A DNA stretch of 64,000 nt from Paraburkholderia sp. BCC1885 (GTDB lineage Bacteria; Pseudomonadota; Gammaproteobacteria; Burkholderiales; Burkholderiaceae): NCBI RefSeq assembly GCF_900996235.1, contig NZ_CAAJGM010000285.1, positions 62,001 through 126,000 of the forward strand. The letters are read 5' to 3'. This document shows positions 7,759 through 16,224 of the stretch, piece by piece (the first letter of the stretch is position 1; each line of letters begins with the position of its first letter). Made by a program: the position numbers and the translations under genes. The notes beneath the pieces were generated by a model. The model was not told the DNA's origin. It saw only the letters and a list, made by a program, of their open reading frames with translations, and did no database searches.

Positions 7759-8624
7759 GCCACGTAGCCGCTTCACCCGTTTCGACCTCGGCCACCACGT
7801 CGAAGAACGCGCCTTGGGCTGTCTTCAAGCGCGCCATTCCCGGCGTGCTCGCCTGGGCAATTGCCTTGCTGCTGTTTTTCCCGATCTTCTGGATGACGAT
7901 TACCGCATTCAAGACCGAGCAGCAGGCTTACGCCTCGTCACTGTTCTTTATCCCGACGCTCGACAGCTTTCGCGAGGTGTTCGCCCGTAGCAACTATTTC
8001 TCGTTCGCGTGGAATTCGGTGCTGATTTCGGCGGGCGTCACGGTGGTGTGTCTGCTGCTCGCCGTACCGTGCGCCTACGCGATGGCGTTCTTTCCGACGC
8101 GCCGCACGCAGAAACTGCTGCTGTGGATGCTGTCCACCAAGATGATGCCGTCGGTGGGCGTGCTGGTGCCGATCTATCTGCTGTGGAAGAACTCGGGGCT
8201 GCTCGATACCGTGTCGGGCCTGATCATCGTCTACACGCTGATCAATCTGCCAATTGCGGTGTGGATGACCTTCACGTACTTCGCCGAAATTCCGCGCGAC
8301 ATTCTCGAAGCCGGGCGGATCGACGGTGCGGCGACATGGCAGGAAATCGTCTATCTGCTGATGCCGATGTCTCTGCCGGGCCTCGCCTCCACCGCACTGC
8401 TGCTGGTGATTCTTTCGTGGAACGAAGCATTCTGGAGCATTAACCTGTCCAGTTCGAACGCGGCGCCGCTGACCGTGTTCATCGCGTCGTATTCGAGTCC
8501 GGAAGGCCTGTTCTGGGCCAAGCTCTCGGCTGCGTCGCTGCTGGCGGTGGCGCCGATCCTGATCGTCGGCTGGCTGTCGCAGAAGCAACTGGTGCGTGGC
8601 CTTACGTTTGGGGCGGTTAAATGA
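7755..8624 (+). CDS. smoG: Polyol ABC transporter permease, MalG type
   Basis: This 289-residue inner-membrane permease partners SmoF. It shows about six membrane segments (for example LAWAIALLLFFPIFWMTI) and the EAA loop PRDILEAGRIDGAATWQEI. It starts within the smoF stop (ATGA) and its own stop overlaps the start of the HAD phosphatase gene in the same way, so all three are probably translated in a coupled manner. Confidence 0.87.
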   Translation: MSHVAASPVSTSATTSKNAPWAVFKRAIPGVLAWAIALLLFFPIFWMTITAFKTEQQAYASSLFFIPTLDSFREVFARSNYFSFAWNSVLISAGVTVVCLLLAVPCAYAMAFFPTRRTQKLLLWMLSTKMMPSVGVLVPIYLLWKNSGLLDTVSGLIIVYTLINLPIAVWMTFTYFAEIPRDILEAGRIDGAATWQEIVYLLMPMSLPGLASTALLLVILSWNEAFWSINLSSSNAAPLTVFIASYSSPEGLFWAKLSAASLLAVAPILIVGWLSQKQLVRGLTFGAVK

Positions 8625-9316
8625 CTGTGACCGAAGCAAAGCTGGCCTTGATCTGCGATTGCGACGGTGTCCTGATCGACAGCGAAGCCGTGGCCGCGCG
8701 CATGCTGGTGCACGAACTCGAAGCGCGCTGGCCGGATTGCGACGTCGAACCGGTGGTCTTGCCGCTGCTGGGCTTGCGCATCGAGCGGGTGCTGGAAATG
8801 GCGGCGGCGCAACTTGGCCGCAGCCTGAGCGCGGCCGACATGGAGGCGATCCGCCATGCCGTCGAAGCGGCGGCCATGCAGGCACCTGCCGTAGCCGGCA
8901 TCGCCGAGGCGCTCGGGCAAATCGCGTTGCCCAAGGCCTGCGCGAGCAACAGCTTCACCACCTATGTGCGCACGGTGCTGGCGCGCACCGGCCTCGACGC
9001 GTTCTTCCACGACCGGCTTTACTGCGCGGATTCGGTCGCGAGCCCCAAGCCGGCTCCAGACGTATATCTGGCGGCGGCGAAAGGTTTCGGTCTTGCCAGC
9101 ACGGCGTGCCTGGTGGTGGAAGACAGTGTTACCGGCGTGACGGCTGCGACGGCGGCGGGCATGACGGTGCTGGCCTTCATTGGCGGCGGCCACGCGAGCG
9201 AGTCGCAGATCGGCGCATTGCGGGCCGCCGGCGCCGCGCACGTATTCGACAATATGGCGCAATTGCCGGCGCTGGTGAATCAGTGGACCCAGCGCGTGAC
9301 GGCGGAGTCACATTGA
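8621..9316 (+). CDS. HAD-family phosphatase of the polyol operon
   Basis: This 231-residue protein is a haloacid dehalogenase-type hydrolase of the beta-phosphoglucomutase/phosphatase subfamily. Motif I is CDCDGVLIDSE (nucleophile and acid/base Asp), motif II lies around ASNSFTTY, the motif III lysine is in ASPKPAPDVY and motif IV is VVEDSVTGV. The GTG/ATG region overlaps the smoG stop as ATGA, so it is coupled to transport. Its substrate is not known. A role in dephosphorylating a misphosphorylated polyol or sugar is plausible but is inference. It is inserted between permease and ATPase genes, a placement known in other polyol operons. Confidence 0.82.
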   Translation: MTVTEAKLALICDCDGVLIDSEAVAARMLVHELEARWPDCDVEPVVLPLLGLRIERVLEMAAAQLGRSLSAADMEAIRHAVEAAAMQAPAVAGIAEALGQIALPKACASNSFTTYVRTVLARTGLDAFFHDRLYCADSVASPKPAPDVYLAAAKGFGLASTACLVVEDSVTGVTAATAAGMTVLAFIGGGHASESQIGALRAAGAAHVFDNMAQLPALVNQWTQRVTAESH

Positions 9317-9429
9317 AGCACTGAGGCATTGAGGGGCGCTGCGCCCATGCCGCGAAGACGGCGCGGGCAGACGCTTTCCAACTGGATAACGTAGTACCAG
9401 CAACAATCAGCAACACACGGAGACACATC

Positions 9430-10539
9430 ATGGCAAGCCTGACTCTGCGCAACATCAGAAAAGCCTACGACGACAACGAAGTGATGCGTGACATCAATCT
9501 CGACATCGCGGACGGCGAATTCGTCGTGTTCGTCGGTCCGAGCGGTTGCGGCAAGTCGACGCTGATGCGCATGATCGCCGGCCTCGAAGACATCACGAGC
9601 GGTGACCTGAACATCGACGGTACGCGCGTGAACGACATTCCGCCCGCCAAGCGCGGTATCGCGATGGTGTTCCAGTCGTATGCGCTTTATCCGCACATGA
9701 CGCTGTACGACAACATGGCGTTCGGCCTCAAGCTCGCCGGCACCAAGAAGCCGGAGATCGACGCGGCGGTGCGTAACGCCGCGAAGATCCTGCACATCGA
9801 CCACCTGCTCGACCGCAAGCCGAAGCAGTTGTCCGGCGGTCAGCGGCAACGGGTGGCGATCGGCCGGGCGATTACGCGCAAGCCGAAGGTGTTCCTGTTC
9901 GACGAACCGCTGTCGAACCTCGACGCCGCGCTGCGCGTGAAAATGCGTCTCGAGTTCGCGCGTCTGCACGACGAACTTAAGACCACCATGATCTACGTGA
10001 CGCACGATCAGGTCGAAGCCATGACGCTGGCCGACAAGATCGTGGTGTTGTCGGCGGGGAACGTGGAGCAGGTCGGTACGCCGACCATGCTGTATCACGC
10101 GCCGGCCAACCGCTTTGTGGCGGGTTTTATCGGCTCGCCGAAGATGAACTTCATGGAAGGCGTGGTGCAGTCGGTCACGCACGACGGCGTCACGGTGCGC
10201 TACGAAACCGGCGAAACGCAACGGGTGGCGGTCGAACCGGGCGCGGTCAGGCAGGGCGACAAGGTGACGGTGGGGATTCGCCCCGAGCATCTGCATGTCG
10301 GCACGACCGACGACGGTATCTCGGCGCGCACGATGGCGGTCGAATCGCTTGGGGATGCGGCGTATCTGTACGCGGAATCGAGTGTGTCACCGGAAGGCCT
10401 GATCGCGCGTATTCCGCCGCTTGACCGGCATACGAAGGGCGAGACGCAGAAGCTGGGCGCGACGCCTGAGCATTGCCATCTGTTCGATAGCGAAGGCAAG
10501 GCATTCCAGCGCAAGATCGTCGAGGTGCTGGCGGCTTGA
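9430..10539 (+). CDS. smoK: Polyol ABC transporter ATP-binding protein, MalK/UgpC type
   Basis: This 369-residue ATPase energises the SmoEFG importer. It has Walker A GPSGCGKST near residue 37, Q-loop FQSYALYPHM, signature LSGGQRQRV, Walker B VFLFDEPLSNLD and switch VTHDQVEAMTLAD, then a C-terminal OB-fold regulatory domain (from about residue 240, with GIRPEHLHVG) typical of the MalK/SmoK group. It lies 113 bases after the HAD gene with an ACGGAGA ribosome site and ends the rightward operon. It converges with the SorC regulator gene. Confidence 0.9.
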   Translation: MASLTLRNIRKAYDDNEVMRDINLDIADGEFVVFVGPSGCGKSTLMRMIAGLEDITSGDLNIDGTRVNDIPPAKRGIAMVFQSYALYPHMTLYDNMAFGLKLAGTKKPEIDAAVRNAAKILHIDHLLDRKPKQLSGGQRQRVAIGRAITRKPKVFLFDEPLSNLDAALRVKMRLEFARLHDELKTTMIYVTHDQVEAMTLADKIVVLSAGNVEQVGTPTMLYHAPANRFVAGFIGSPKMNFMEGVVQSVTHDGVTVRYETGETQRVAVEPGAVRQGDKVTVGIRPEHLHVGTTDDGISARTMAVESLGDAAYLYAESSVSPEGLIARIPPLDRHTKGETQKLGATPEHCHLFDSEGKAFQRKIVEVLAA

Positions 10540-10665
10540 TGGTTGACGGACGCGGCGCGCGCCACGAAGCAGGCGCGCGCTGCTAGTTGCGCCCCGGTCC
10601 GTGCGCAGCGCTCACTTCGCCGCCGGTCCCGGAGCGGGACCCAACGACATCCCCGCCCGTTGTGT

Positions 10666-11613
10666 TCACGCTTCCAGCGCCGCGCGTGCCACCCGCTCGT
10701 CGGTGACCAGCCCCGACAGCCATCCCCCCTTCAGCACCGCAATCACCGCATCGCGCTTGCGCTCGCCGCCGGCGAAGCCGATCGTCGGGCGTCGCGGCGG
10801 CGAATCCAGCGCCACGCTGGTGACGCGCTGTCCCGTCGACGATTCGACGTGCGCGCCCGAGGCGTCGATCGGCAAGCCGAGCATCTCGGCCACCGCCTTG
10901 TGCTGCACCAGTTCTTTTACTTCCGCCGCGGTGATAAAGCCGTCCTCGTGCAACGGACAGTGCGGGCCGACATTGCCGATCCCCACAAAAGCGACGTCCG
11001 CCTCACTCGTCAGCGATTCGACGATGCGGTACAGGCGGTGATTGCACCATTGCGCGCGTTCGGCTTCGCTATCGGCGAGCAGGGGCGCGGGCAACAGAAA
11101 ATGCTTGCCGCCCGTCTTCTCCGAAATGTGCAGCGCGACGTCGTAGCGGTTCGAGGAGCCGTCCTGGGCGATCGCCCCTACCATCGACACCAGCCGGTGC
11201 TGCGGACGCTCCAGTTGGGCGATCTGATCGACCGCCGCTTTCAGGGTCCGGCCGCTGCCCACGGCGACCACCATCGGCCTCTCTTCGTTGAGATACCGTT
11301 CCATGACCTGCGCGCCGGCGACCGCCAGCTTGCGGTCGATTTCCTCGGGCGTATCGCTATCGACCGGCACGACTTCGCACATCGACAGGTCATAGCGCTT
11401 CGACAATTCCTCGGCGAGCGCGAGGCAATCGGCGAGCTGATGGTCCACCCGCACCCGGATCAGGTTCTTCTCGACGGCGAAGGCGACCAGCCGTTGCGCG
11501 ACCGGCCGCGACACCTGCAGCTTCTCGGCGATCTCGTTCTGCGTATTGCCGGCGACGTAGTAGAGCCACGCGGCGCGGGTGGCGAGGTCGAGTTTTTCGT
11601 TGGACTTGGGCAC
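10666..11613 (-). CDS. SorC/DeoR-family sugar-responsive transcriptional regulator
   Basis: This 315-residue regulator has an N-terminal winged helix-turn-helix (TQNEIAEKLQVSRPVAQRLV, residues 24-43) and a C-terminal sugar-binding domain of the SorC type, with GSGRTLKAAVDQ, VGIGNVGPH and the late GFAGGERK. Family members bind phosphorylated sugars and usually repress their operons. It is the third gene of the leftward dalD-xylB operon, 66 bases after xylB, so a phosphorylated pentose such as xylulose 5-phosphate is a reasonable effector. The shared operator-like sequence at 4379-4407 and 14855-14883 is the probable target. All regulatory links are inferred. Confidence 0.85.
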   Translation of the reverse strand: MPKSNEKLDLATRAAWLYYVAGNTQNEIAEKLQVSRPVAQRLVAFAVEKNLIRVRVDHQLADCLALAEELSKRYDLSMCEVVPVDSDTPEEIDRKLAVAGAQVMERYLNEERPMVVAVGSGRTLKAAVDQIAQLERPQHRLVSMVGAIAQDGSSNRYDVALHISEKTGGKHFLLPAPLLADSEAERAQWCNHRLYRIVESLTSEADVAFVGIGNVGPHCPLHEDGFITAAEVKELVQHKAVAEMLGLPIDASGAHVESSTGQRVTSVALDSPPRRPTIGFAGGERKRDAVIAVLKGGWLSGLVTDERVARAALEA

Positions 11614-11679
11614 GATGGGCTTCTTGTGGTTTGCGCCGGTGAAAGCAGGCTCTCAGTCTGCTGATGCCGGCATGAACGT

Positions 11680-13161
11680 CTAAGCCAGCCGCTCGCGCGA
11701 CGGGTCGAACAACGGCCGCACGTGCCGGTACAGCGCCCGGAAGCCGTCCAGCCGCACGCGCAAGGCGGCGTGGCGGGCGGGGTTTGGGGTGAATTCGATT
11801 TCTACCGGCGGTTTGCTCAGCACCTGCGCCGGATCGCCGCCGGCCGCCAGCCAGCCGAGGCGAGCCGCGCCGAGCGCCGCGCCGGTTTCGCCGCCGCCGT
11901 GCTTGCGGGTGGTGGTGTTGAGCGCGTCGGCCAGCAATTGCGCCCAGTAGTTGCTGCGCGCGCCGCCGCCCAGCAGCGACAGCGCGCTCGCTTCGGTGCC
12001 GGCCGCGCGCAGGGCGTCGAGGCCGTCGGTGAGCGCGAAGGTGACGCCTTCGAGCACCGCGTAGCCGAGTAGCGCGCGATCGGTGGCGTGGTTCATGCCG
12101 AAAAACACGCCTTGTGCATACGGGTCGTTGTGCGGCGTGCGTTCGCCGGACAGATATGGCAGAAAGTACGGTGCGCTTGCCAGCGCATCGGGCGCGAGGG
12201 CTTCGATTTCGGCCAGCAGGGTGGGCTCGTCGGTCGAGGTGAGCTTGCAGACCCAGCGCAGGCAACTGGCCGCCGACAGCACCACGCTCATCTGATGCCA
12301 GCGGTCCGGAATCGCGTGACAGAAGGCGTGCACGGCGGAGGCGGGATTCGGCCGGAAACTGTCGCCCACGACGCACAGCACGCCCGAGGTGCCGAGCGAG
12401 ACGAAGCCGTCGCCCGGCTGGGTCGCGCCGATGCCGATGGCGCTGGTCGCATTGTCGCCGCCGCCCGCCGCGACGACCACGCCTTCGCTCAAGCCGAACT
12501 CGCGAGCGATGTCCGCGCGCAGGACGCCCGACGATTCGCTGCCTTCGCACAGACGCGGCATCTGCGCGCGGCTCATGTCGCAGGCAGCCAGCAGCGTGTC
12601 GGACCAGTCGCGTTTGGCGACGTCGAGCCACAGCGTGCCGGCCGCGTCCGAGGGATCGGAGACCTTCTCGCCGGTCAGCTGCAGGCGCAGATAATCCTTT
12701 GGCAGCAGCACGCAGGCCGTCTGGCGGAAAATCTCCGGCTCGTGGCGCGCCACCCACAACAGCTTGGGCGCGGTGAAACCGGGCATCGCCAGGTTGCCGG
12801 CAATCTCGTGCAATTCGGGCGCGCGCCCGCTCAGCTCGGCGCATTCCTCGACGCTGCGCATGTCGTTCCACAGGATCGCCGGCCGCAGCACGCGGTCTTG
12901 CGCATCGAGCAGCACCGCGCCGTGCATCTGGCCGGACAGGCCGATGCCGCGCACCTGCGCGAACTCGTCGGGATGCTTTGCGCGCAGGGCGAACAGGGCC
13001 TTGCGGGTGCCGTCCCACCAATCGGAGGGATTCTGTTCGGCCCAGCGCTGATGCGGGCGCGAAACGGTGAACGGAGAACCTGCCGTGCCGATCACGCGGC
13101 CGGTGGCCGCGAGCAGCAGGACTTTCACTTCGGACGTGCCGAGGTCGATGCCGAGATACAT
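11680..13161 (-). CDS. xylB: Xylulokinase
   Basis: This 493-residue FGGY carbohydrate kinase phosphorylates D-xylulose to D-xylulose 5-phosphate for the pentose phosphate pathway. It starts with the ATP/sugar motif YLGIDLGTSEVKVLLL, has the substrate region SGQMHGAVLLD that is diagnostic of xylulokinases, ATP-site glycines in AGGGDNATSAIG and the C-terminal signature LLGGGARSNYWAQLLAD. It follows dalD, whose product is D-xylulose, which makes the pair a complete D-arabinitol route. A hairpin at the dalD stop may lower its expression relative to dalD. Confidence 0.93.
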   Translation of the reverse strand: MYLGIDLGTSEVKVLLLAATGRVIGTAGSPFTVSRPHQRWAEQNPSDWWDGTRKALFALRAKHPDEFAQVRGIGLSGQMHGAVLLDAQDRVLRPAILWNDMRSVEECAELSGRAPELHEIAGNLAMPGFTAPKLLWVARHEPEIFRQTACVLLPKDYLRLQLTGEKVSDPSDAAGTLWLDVAKRDWSDTLLAACDMSRAQMPRLCEGSESSGVLRADIAREFGLSEGVVVAAGGGDNATSAIGIGATQPGDGFVSLGTSGVLCVVGDSFRPNPASAVHAFCHAIPDRWHQMSVVLSAASCLRWVCKLTSTDEPTLLAEIEALAPDALASAPYFLPYLSGERTPHNDPYAQGVFFGMNHATDRALLGYAVLEGVTFALTDGLDALRAAGTEASALSLLGGGARSNYWAQLLADALNTTTRKHGGGETGAALGAARLGWLAAGGDPAQVLSKPPVEIEFTPNPARHAALRVRLDGFRALYRHVRPLFDPSRERLA

Positions 13162-13323
13162 GGGCGCGGAACCTTCGTCGTTGGGGATGCGCTACTTTAG
13201 CCGTACATGGCTAGCGATGCCATGGGCGTTAGACCTGGCCTCGGGGCGAAACGCAGCGGCATGAAAGGGCGGGGGCCTGGAGACGCGGTGGGCGCCCCCC
13301 CAAACCCCCAGGGGAAAACTAAC

Positions 13324-13346
13324 CGGCTAAGCTCGCGCCTTAGCCG
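13324..13346 (-). terminator. Terminator-like hairpin overlapping the dalD stop codon
   Basis: Arms CGGCTAAG (13324-13331) and CTTAGCCG (13339-13346) form an 8-bp stem with a seven-base loop. Read leftward, the structure includes the dalD stop codon and is followed by GTTAGTTTTCCCC, a short T-rich tract. It is a plausible partial terminator or attenuator between dalD and xylB, which are separated by 178 bases. Confidence 0.5.
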
Positions 13347-14743
13347 CGCGTGGCGAGCCAGGCGTCGACGCGGGCCAGCGCGCCGCGCAGCGCCTTCTCG
13401 AGAGGCGGCGTTTGCGCCATGCTGCCCCACAGCAGGCGGTCGGCGCAGAAGGCCTGCAACGGATCCGGGGCGGCGAAGAAAGCACGCGCGACGCGCTCGT
13501 CCATCACACCGTCCTGATACGCATACGGCAGCTTGCCGGCCTGCCAGCGGTCGAGAAAGCGGAAGAACAGCGCGGGCAGCATGGCGGTGGCCGCGGGTTC
13601 GACGCCGCGCGCGAAGCACTCGGCGAGCGTCGGCGCGATGAAGCCGGGGATCTTCGAGAAGCCGTCGGCGGCGACCCGCTGGTTCGTGTCCTGAATGTGC
13701 GGATTGCTGAAGCGGTCGAGCACGACGTCGCGGTAACGCGCCAGATCCAGCGGGCTCGGCGTGAGACAGGGGATCACGTCCTCGGTCACGTAGTCGTAGG
13801 CGAACTGGCGGATTTCGGGGTCGAGCGTGCCTTCGTGGATGTAGTTCAGCCCAACCAGCGTCCCCGCCCACGCGATGCAGCTATGCGTGGCGTTGAGGAT
13901 GCGGATCTTGGCTTCCTCATACGGCACCACCGAATCGACCAGTTCCGCGCCCACGCGCTCCCACTCGGGACGTCCGGCGCGGAAATGATCTTCGATCACC
14001 CACTGGATGAACGCCTCGCCCATCACCGGCACGGCGTCGTCAAAACCGGTGGCGGCGAGCACGCGCTCGCGCACGTCGGGCGTGGGCCGCGGCGTGATGC
14101 GGTCGACCATCGAACTCGGCGAGCTCGTGTTGGCGTCGAACCACGCGCGCAGCGCGGTGGAGCCGCTGCGCTCCAGAAACTCGCTCATGCCGGCGTGAAA
14201 ACGTTCGCCGTTACTGCGCAGGTTGTCGCAGCTTTGCAGCGTGACCGGACCGGCGTTGCGCTGCATGCGTGCTTCGAGAATCGCCGCCAGCGCGCCGTAG
14301 ATGGTGGTGCGGCCGCCTTTCAGGTCGGACGCGAGGTCGGGGTTGGCGGTGTCGAGCCGGTCGTGTTCGTCGAGGTAATAGCCGCCTTCCGTCACCGTGA
14401 AGGCGATGATCTTGCAGGCCGGATCGGCGCCGGCTTCGATCAGCCCGTCGAGACTCGCGGACCACGGCACCACGCGTTCGATCGAACGCACCGTCTCATA
14501 CTCGCGCTCGCCGGCGGGCGTGACGGTTTCGAGGGTATACACACCCTCTTGCGCGGCCAGCCCTTCGAGCACCGGATTCATGTCGCCACGAATATTGCCG
14601 ACGGTGAGCGACCAGCGCGGCTCGCCTTCCTTGCGCAATTCGTTCAACCGGTGCAGATACCACGCCTGATGGGCGCGATGAAACGATCCTGCGCCGATGT
14701 GCAGGATCACGTGTGCGTCCGCGACGCCGCTCTGGGTGCTCAT
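13340..14743 (-). CDS. dalD: D-arabinitol 4-dehydrogenase (mannitol dehydrogenase family)
   Basis: This 467-residue polyol-specific long-chain dehydrogenase probably oxidises D-arabinitol to D-xylulose with NAD+. Family motifs are visible: HIGAGSFHRAHQAWYL at the N-terminus, the catalytic lysine region KIRILNATHSCIAW, and IQDTNQRVAADGFSKIP. These segments closely resemble what is known of the Klebsiella DalD enzyme, and the neighbouring xylulokinase fits a D-xylulose product. Mannitol 2-dehydrogenase is the alternative; the family also uses mannitol. The ATG at 14743 has an AGGAGA site just upstream and follows a leader with a long hairpin. Confidence 0.85.
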   Translation of the reverse strand: MSTQSGVADAHVILHIGAGSFHRAHQAWYLHRLNELRKEGEPRWSLTVGNIRGDMNPVLEGLAAQEGVYTLETVTPAGEREYETVRSIERVVPWSASLDGLIEAGADPACKIIAFTVTEGGYYLDEHDRLDTANPDLASDLKGGRTTIYGALAAILEARMQRNAGPVTLQSCDNLRSNGERFHAGMSEFLERSGSTALRAWFDANTSSPSSMVDRITPRPTPDVRERVLAATGFDDAVPVMGEAFIQWVIEDHFRAGRPEWERVGAELVDSVVPYEEAKIRILNATHSCIAWAGTLVGLNYIHEGTLDPEIRQFAYDYVTEDVIPCLTPSPLDLARYRDVVLDRFSNPHIQDTNQRVAADGFSKIPGFIAPTLAECFARGVEPAATAMLPALFFRFLDRWQAGKLPYAYQDGVMDERVARAFFAAPDPLQAFCADRLLWGSMAQTPPLEKALRGALARVDAWLATRG

Positions 14744-14759
14744 GTGCGTCTCCTATGTC

Positions 14760-14793
14760 GACCGGAGTTCGCGCTTTAGCGCTTACTCCGGTC
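14760..14793. repeat. 34-bp interrupted palindrome in the dalD leader
   Basis: GACCGGAGT (14760-14768) pairs with ACTCCGGTC (14785-14793), and inside it GCGCT (14771-14775) pairs with AGCGC (14778-14782). All arms are perfect, separated by two-base steps. It lies 16 bases upstream of the dalD start, next to its AGGAGA ribosome site. It would form a strong RNA hairpin in the leader, or could be a DNA operator. Confidence 0.8.
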
Positions 14794-14854
14794 CCATGCC
14801 ACTTCGTGGCAACATTTTGTGCACGGTCTTTAGCGTGCGTTTTCTGATCTGGAG

Positions 14855-14905
14855 CATTTGCTCTGCATGTGAGCGAATGATCGTCTGCGGCGAATCGAAA
14901 GTCAA
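14855..14905 (-). promoter_or_regulatory. Promoter and operator of the dalD-xylB operon
   Basis: Read leftward, -35 TTGACT (14905-14900), a 17-base spacer and -10 GATCAT (14882-14877) form the likely dalD promoter, giving a leader of about 127 bases. The segment 14883-14855 contains an inverted repeat with arms CATTTGCTC and GAGCGAATG (plus-strand order, one mismatch, seven-base spacer) and aligns at 24 of 29 positions with 4379-4407 at the sorbitol operon promoter, in the same place relative to the -10. Confidence 0.72.
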
Positions 14906-15193
14906 GGCGGCAGACGCGGCAATCTGTGGCGCAGCGCCGCGTGGCAAGCCTTGCAGAAGGGGCCTGACGCGTTCGCAACCTTGACCGGAGGGACTTTGCG
15001 GTGCTGCTGCATCGCATCAAACATCGGCCGCGAAGTGCGCGGGCTAATCCCGATGCAAAAAAGTATCGGTCTGCCGTTCCATATTGAGTGGCGTCAAAGC
15101 GGTTTGAGGTCTAATTTCCGGTATACAAACCGAAGCCGGGCGGCGCGCCAGACAGGCCGCGCCATACCGCGACGCTTCAATGGAGGAAGACAC

Positions 15194-16183
15194 GTGCAAC
15201 CCGATCTCGAACTCGTGGCCGTGCGCCGCGACGAATCGTTCAAGGCGTGGTACCACGGCTATCCGTACCGCACGGTGCGCTGGCATTTTCATCCCGAGTA
15301 CGAACTTCATCTGATCGTGGCCACCACCGGCAAGATGTTCGTCGGCGATCACATCAGCAGTTTCGCGCCCGGCAATCTGGTGCTGCTGGGGCCGAACCTG
15401 CCGCACAACTGGGTGAGCGACGTGCCCGCCGGCGAAACCGTCGAGCAACGCAATCTGATCCTGCAGTTCGGTCAGGAGTTCGTCACGCACTGCATGGAGA
15501 GTTTTCCGGAGTGGCGTCAGGTGGAGGCGTTGCTGGCCGCGGCGCGGCGCGGCGTGCTGTTCGGCGCGCAGACCAGTGCGGCGCTGCGGCCGCTCTTCAT
15601 GGAGTTGCTCACGGCGCGCGGCTTGCGGCGCCTGATGCTGTTCATGTCGATGCTCGAACTGCTGGTGAATGCTGAGGATTGCGAATTGCTGGCGAGTCCG
15701 GCGTATCAGGCGGATCCCGGCGGATTCGCGGCGACGCGCATCAATCACGCACTGTCGTATATCGGCAAGAATCTGGCTTCGGAGTTGCGCGAGTCGGATC
15801 TTGCCCAGCTCGCGGGTCAGAGCGTCAGCGCGTTTTCGCGTTATTTTCGCCGTCATACCGGCATGCCGTTCGTGCAGTACGTGAACCGCATGCGCATCAA
15901 TCTTGCCTGCCAGTTGCTGATGGATGACGCCTTGAGCGTGACCGATATCTGCTACAAGGTGGGCTTCAATAATCTGTCCAACTTCAACCGGCAGTTTCGG
16001 GTTGCCAAGGGCATGGCGCCCTCGAAATTTCGCCGCTATCAGCAGTTGAACGAGGCGAGTCGCGATGTCTGCGACGAGGCGATGAGCGGCGCCGGCGTCG
16101 AGAACGCCCCGTCGATCGTGCCGGCCGCACAGGTTCGCAGCCGCGAGCGAACGGGCGTGAGCGCGAGCCATCCAGCGGCGTAG
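15194..16183 (+). CDS. AraC/XylS-family transcriptional regulator, MtlR-like
   Basis: This 329-residue protein has an N-terminal cupin effector domain (WHFHPEYELHLIV, PGNLVLLGPNLPHNW) and a C-terminal AraC DNA-binding domain with two helix-turn-helix units (residues about 190-290, including SAFSRYFRRHTGMPF and GFNNLSNFNRQFR). The N-terminal domain resembles MtlR, the AraC-type activator of the Pseudomonas mannitol/arabinitol operon. The GTG at 15194 is chosen because a GGAGGA site lies six bases before it and the protein aligns from there (QPDLELVAV). It diverges from dalD, so it may activate the polyol genes; this role is inferred. Confidence 0.85.
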   Translation: MQPDLELVAVRRDESFKAWYHGYPYRTVRWHFHPEYELHLIVATTGKMFVGDHISSFAPGNLVLLGPNLPHNWVSDVPAGETVEQRNLILQFGQEFVTHCMESFPEWRQVEALLAAARRGVLFGAQTSAALRPLFMELLTARGLRRLMLFMSMLELLVNAEDCELLASPAYQADPGGFAATRINHALSYIGKNLASELRESDLAQLAGQSVSAFSRYFRRHTGMPFVQYVNRMRINLACQLLMDDALSVTDICYKVGFNNLSNFNRQFRVAKGMAPSKFRRYQQLNEASRDVCDEAMSGAGVENAPSIVPAAQVRSRERTGVSASHPAA

Positions 16184-16224
16184 AGACGGGCGAGCGTTTC
16201 GCTTCATGCGATAAAGGCTGCGTG

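Larger units (their letters stand above)
14744..15193. other. 450-bp divergent control region between dalD and the AraC-type regulator gene
   Basis: This gap holds the dalD promoter/operator and the dalD leader hairpin described separately, and the upstream region of the AraC-type gene. An in-frame extension of the regulator gene reaches back to 14951, but it looks non-coding, with Arg/Cys-rich translation and no ribosome site. AraC-type sites were not recognised. Confidence 0.6.

Noticed and set aside
11390..13021. A 543-codon open frame overlapping xylB and the regulator gene
   Set aside because: It is out of frame with xylB and the regulator, and lacks any family.
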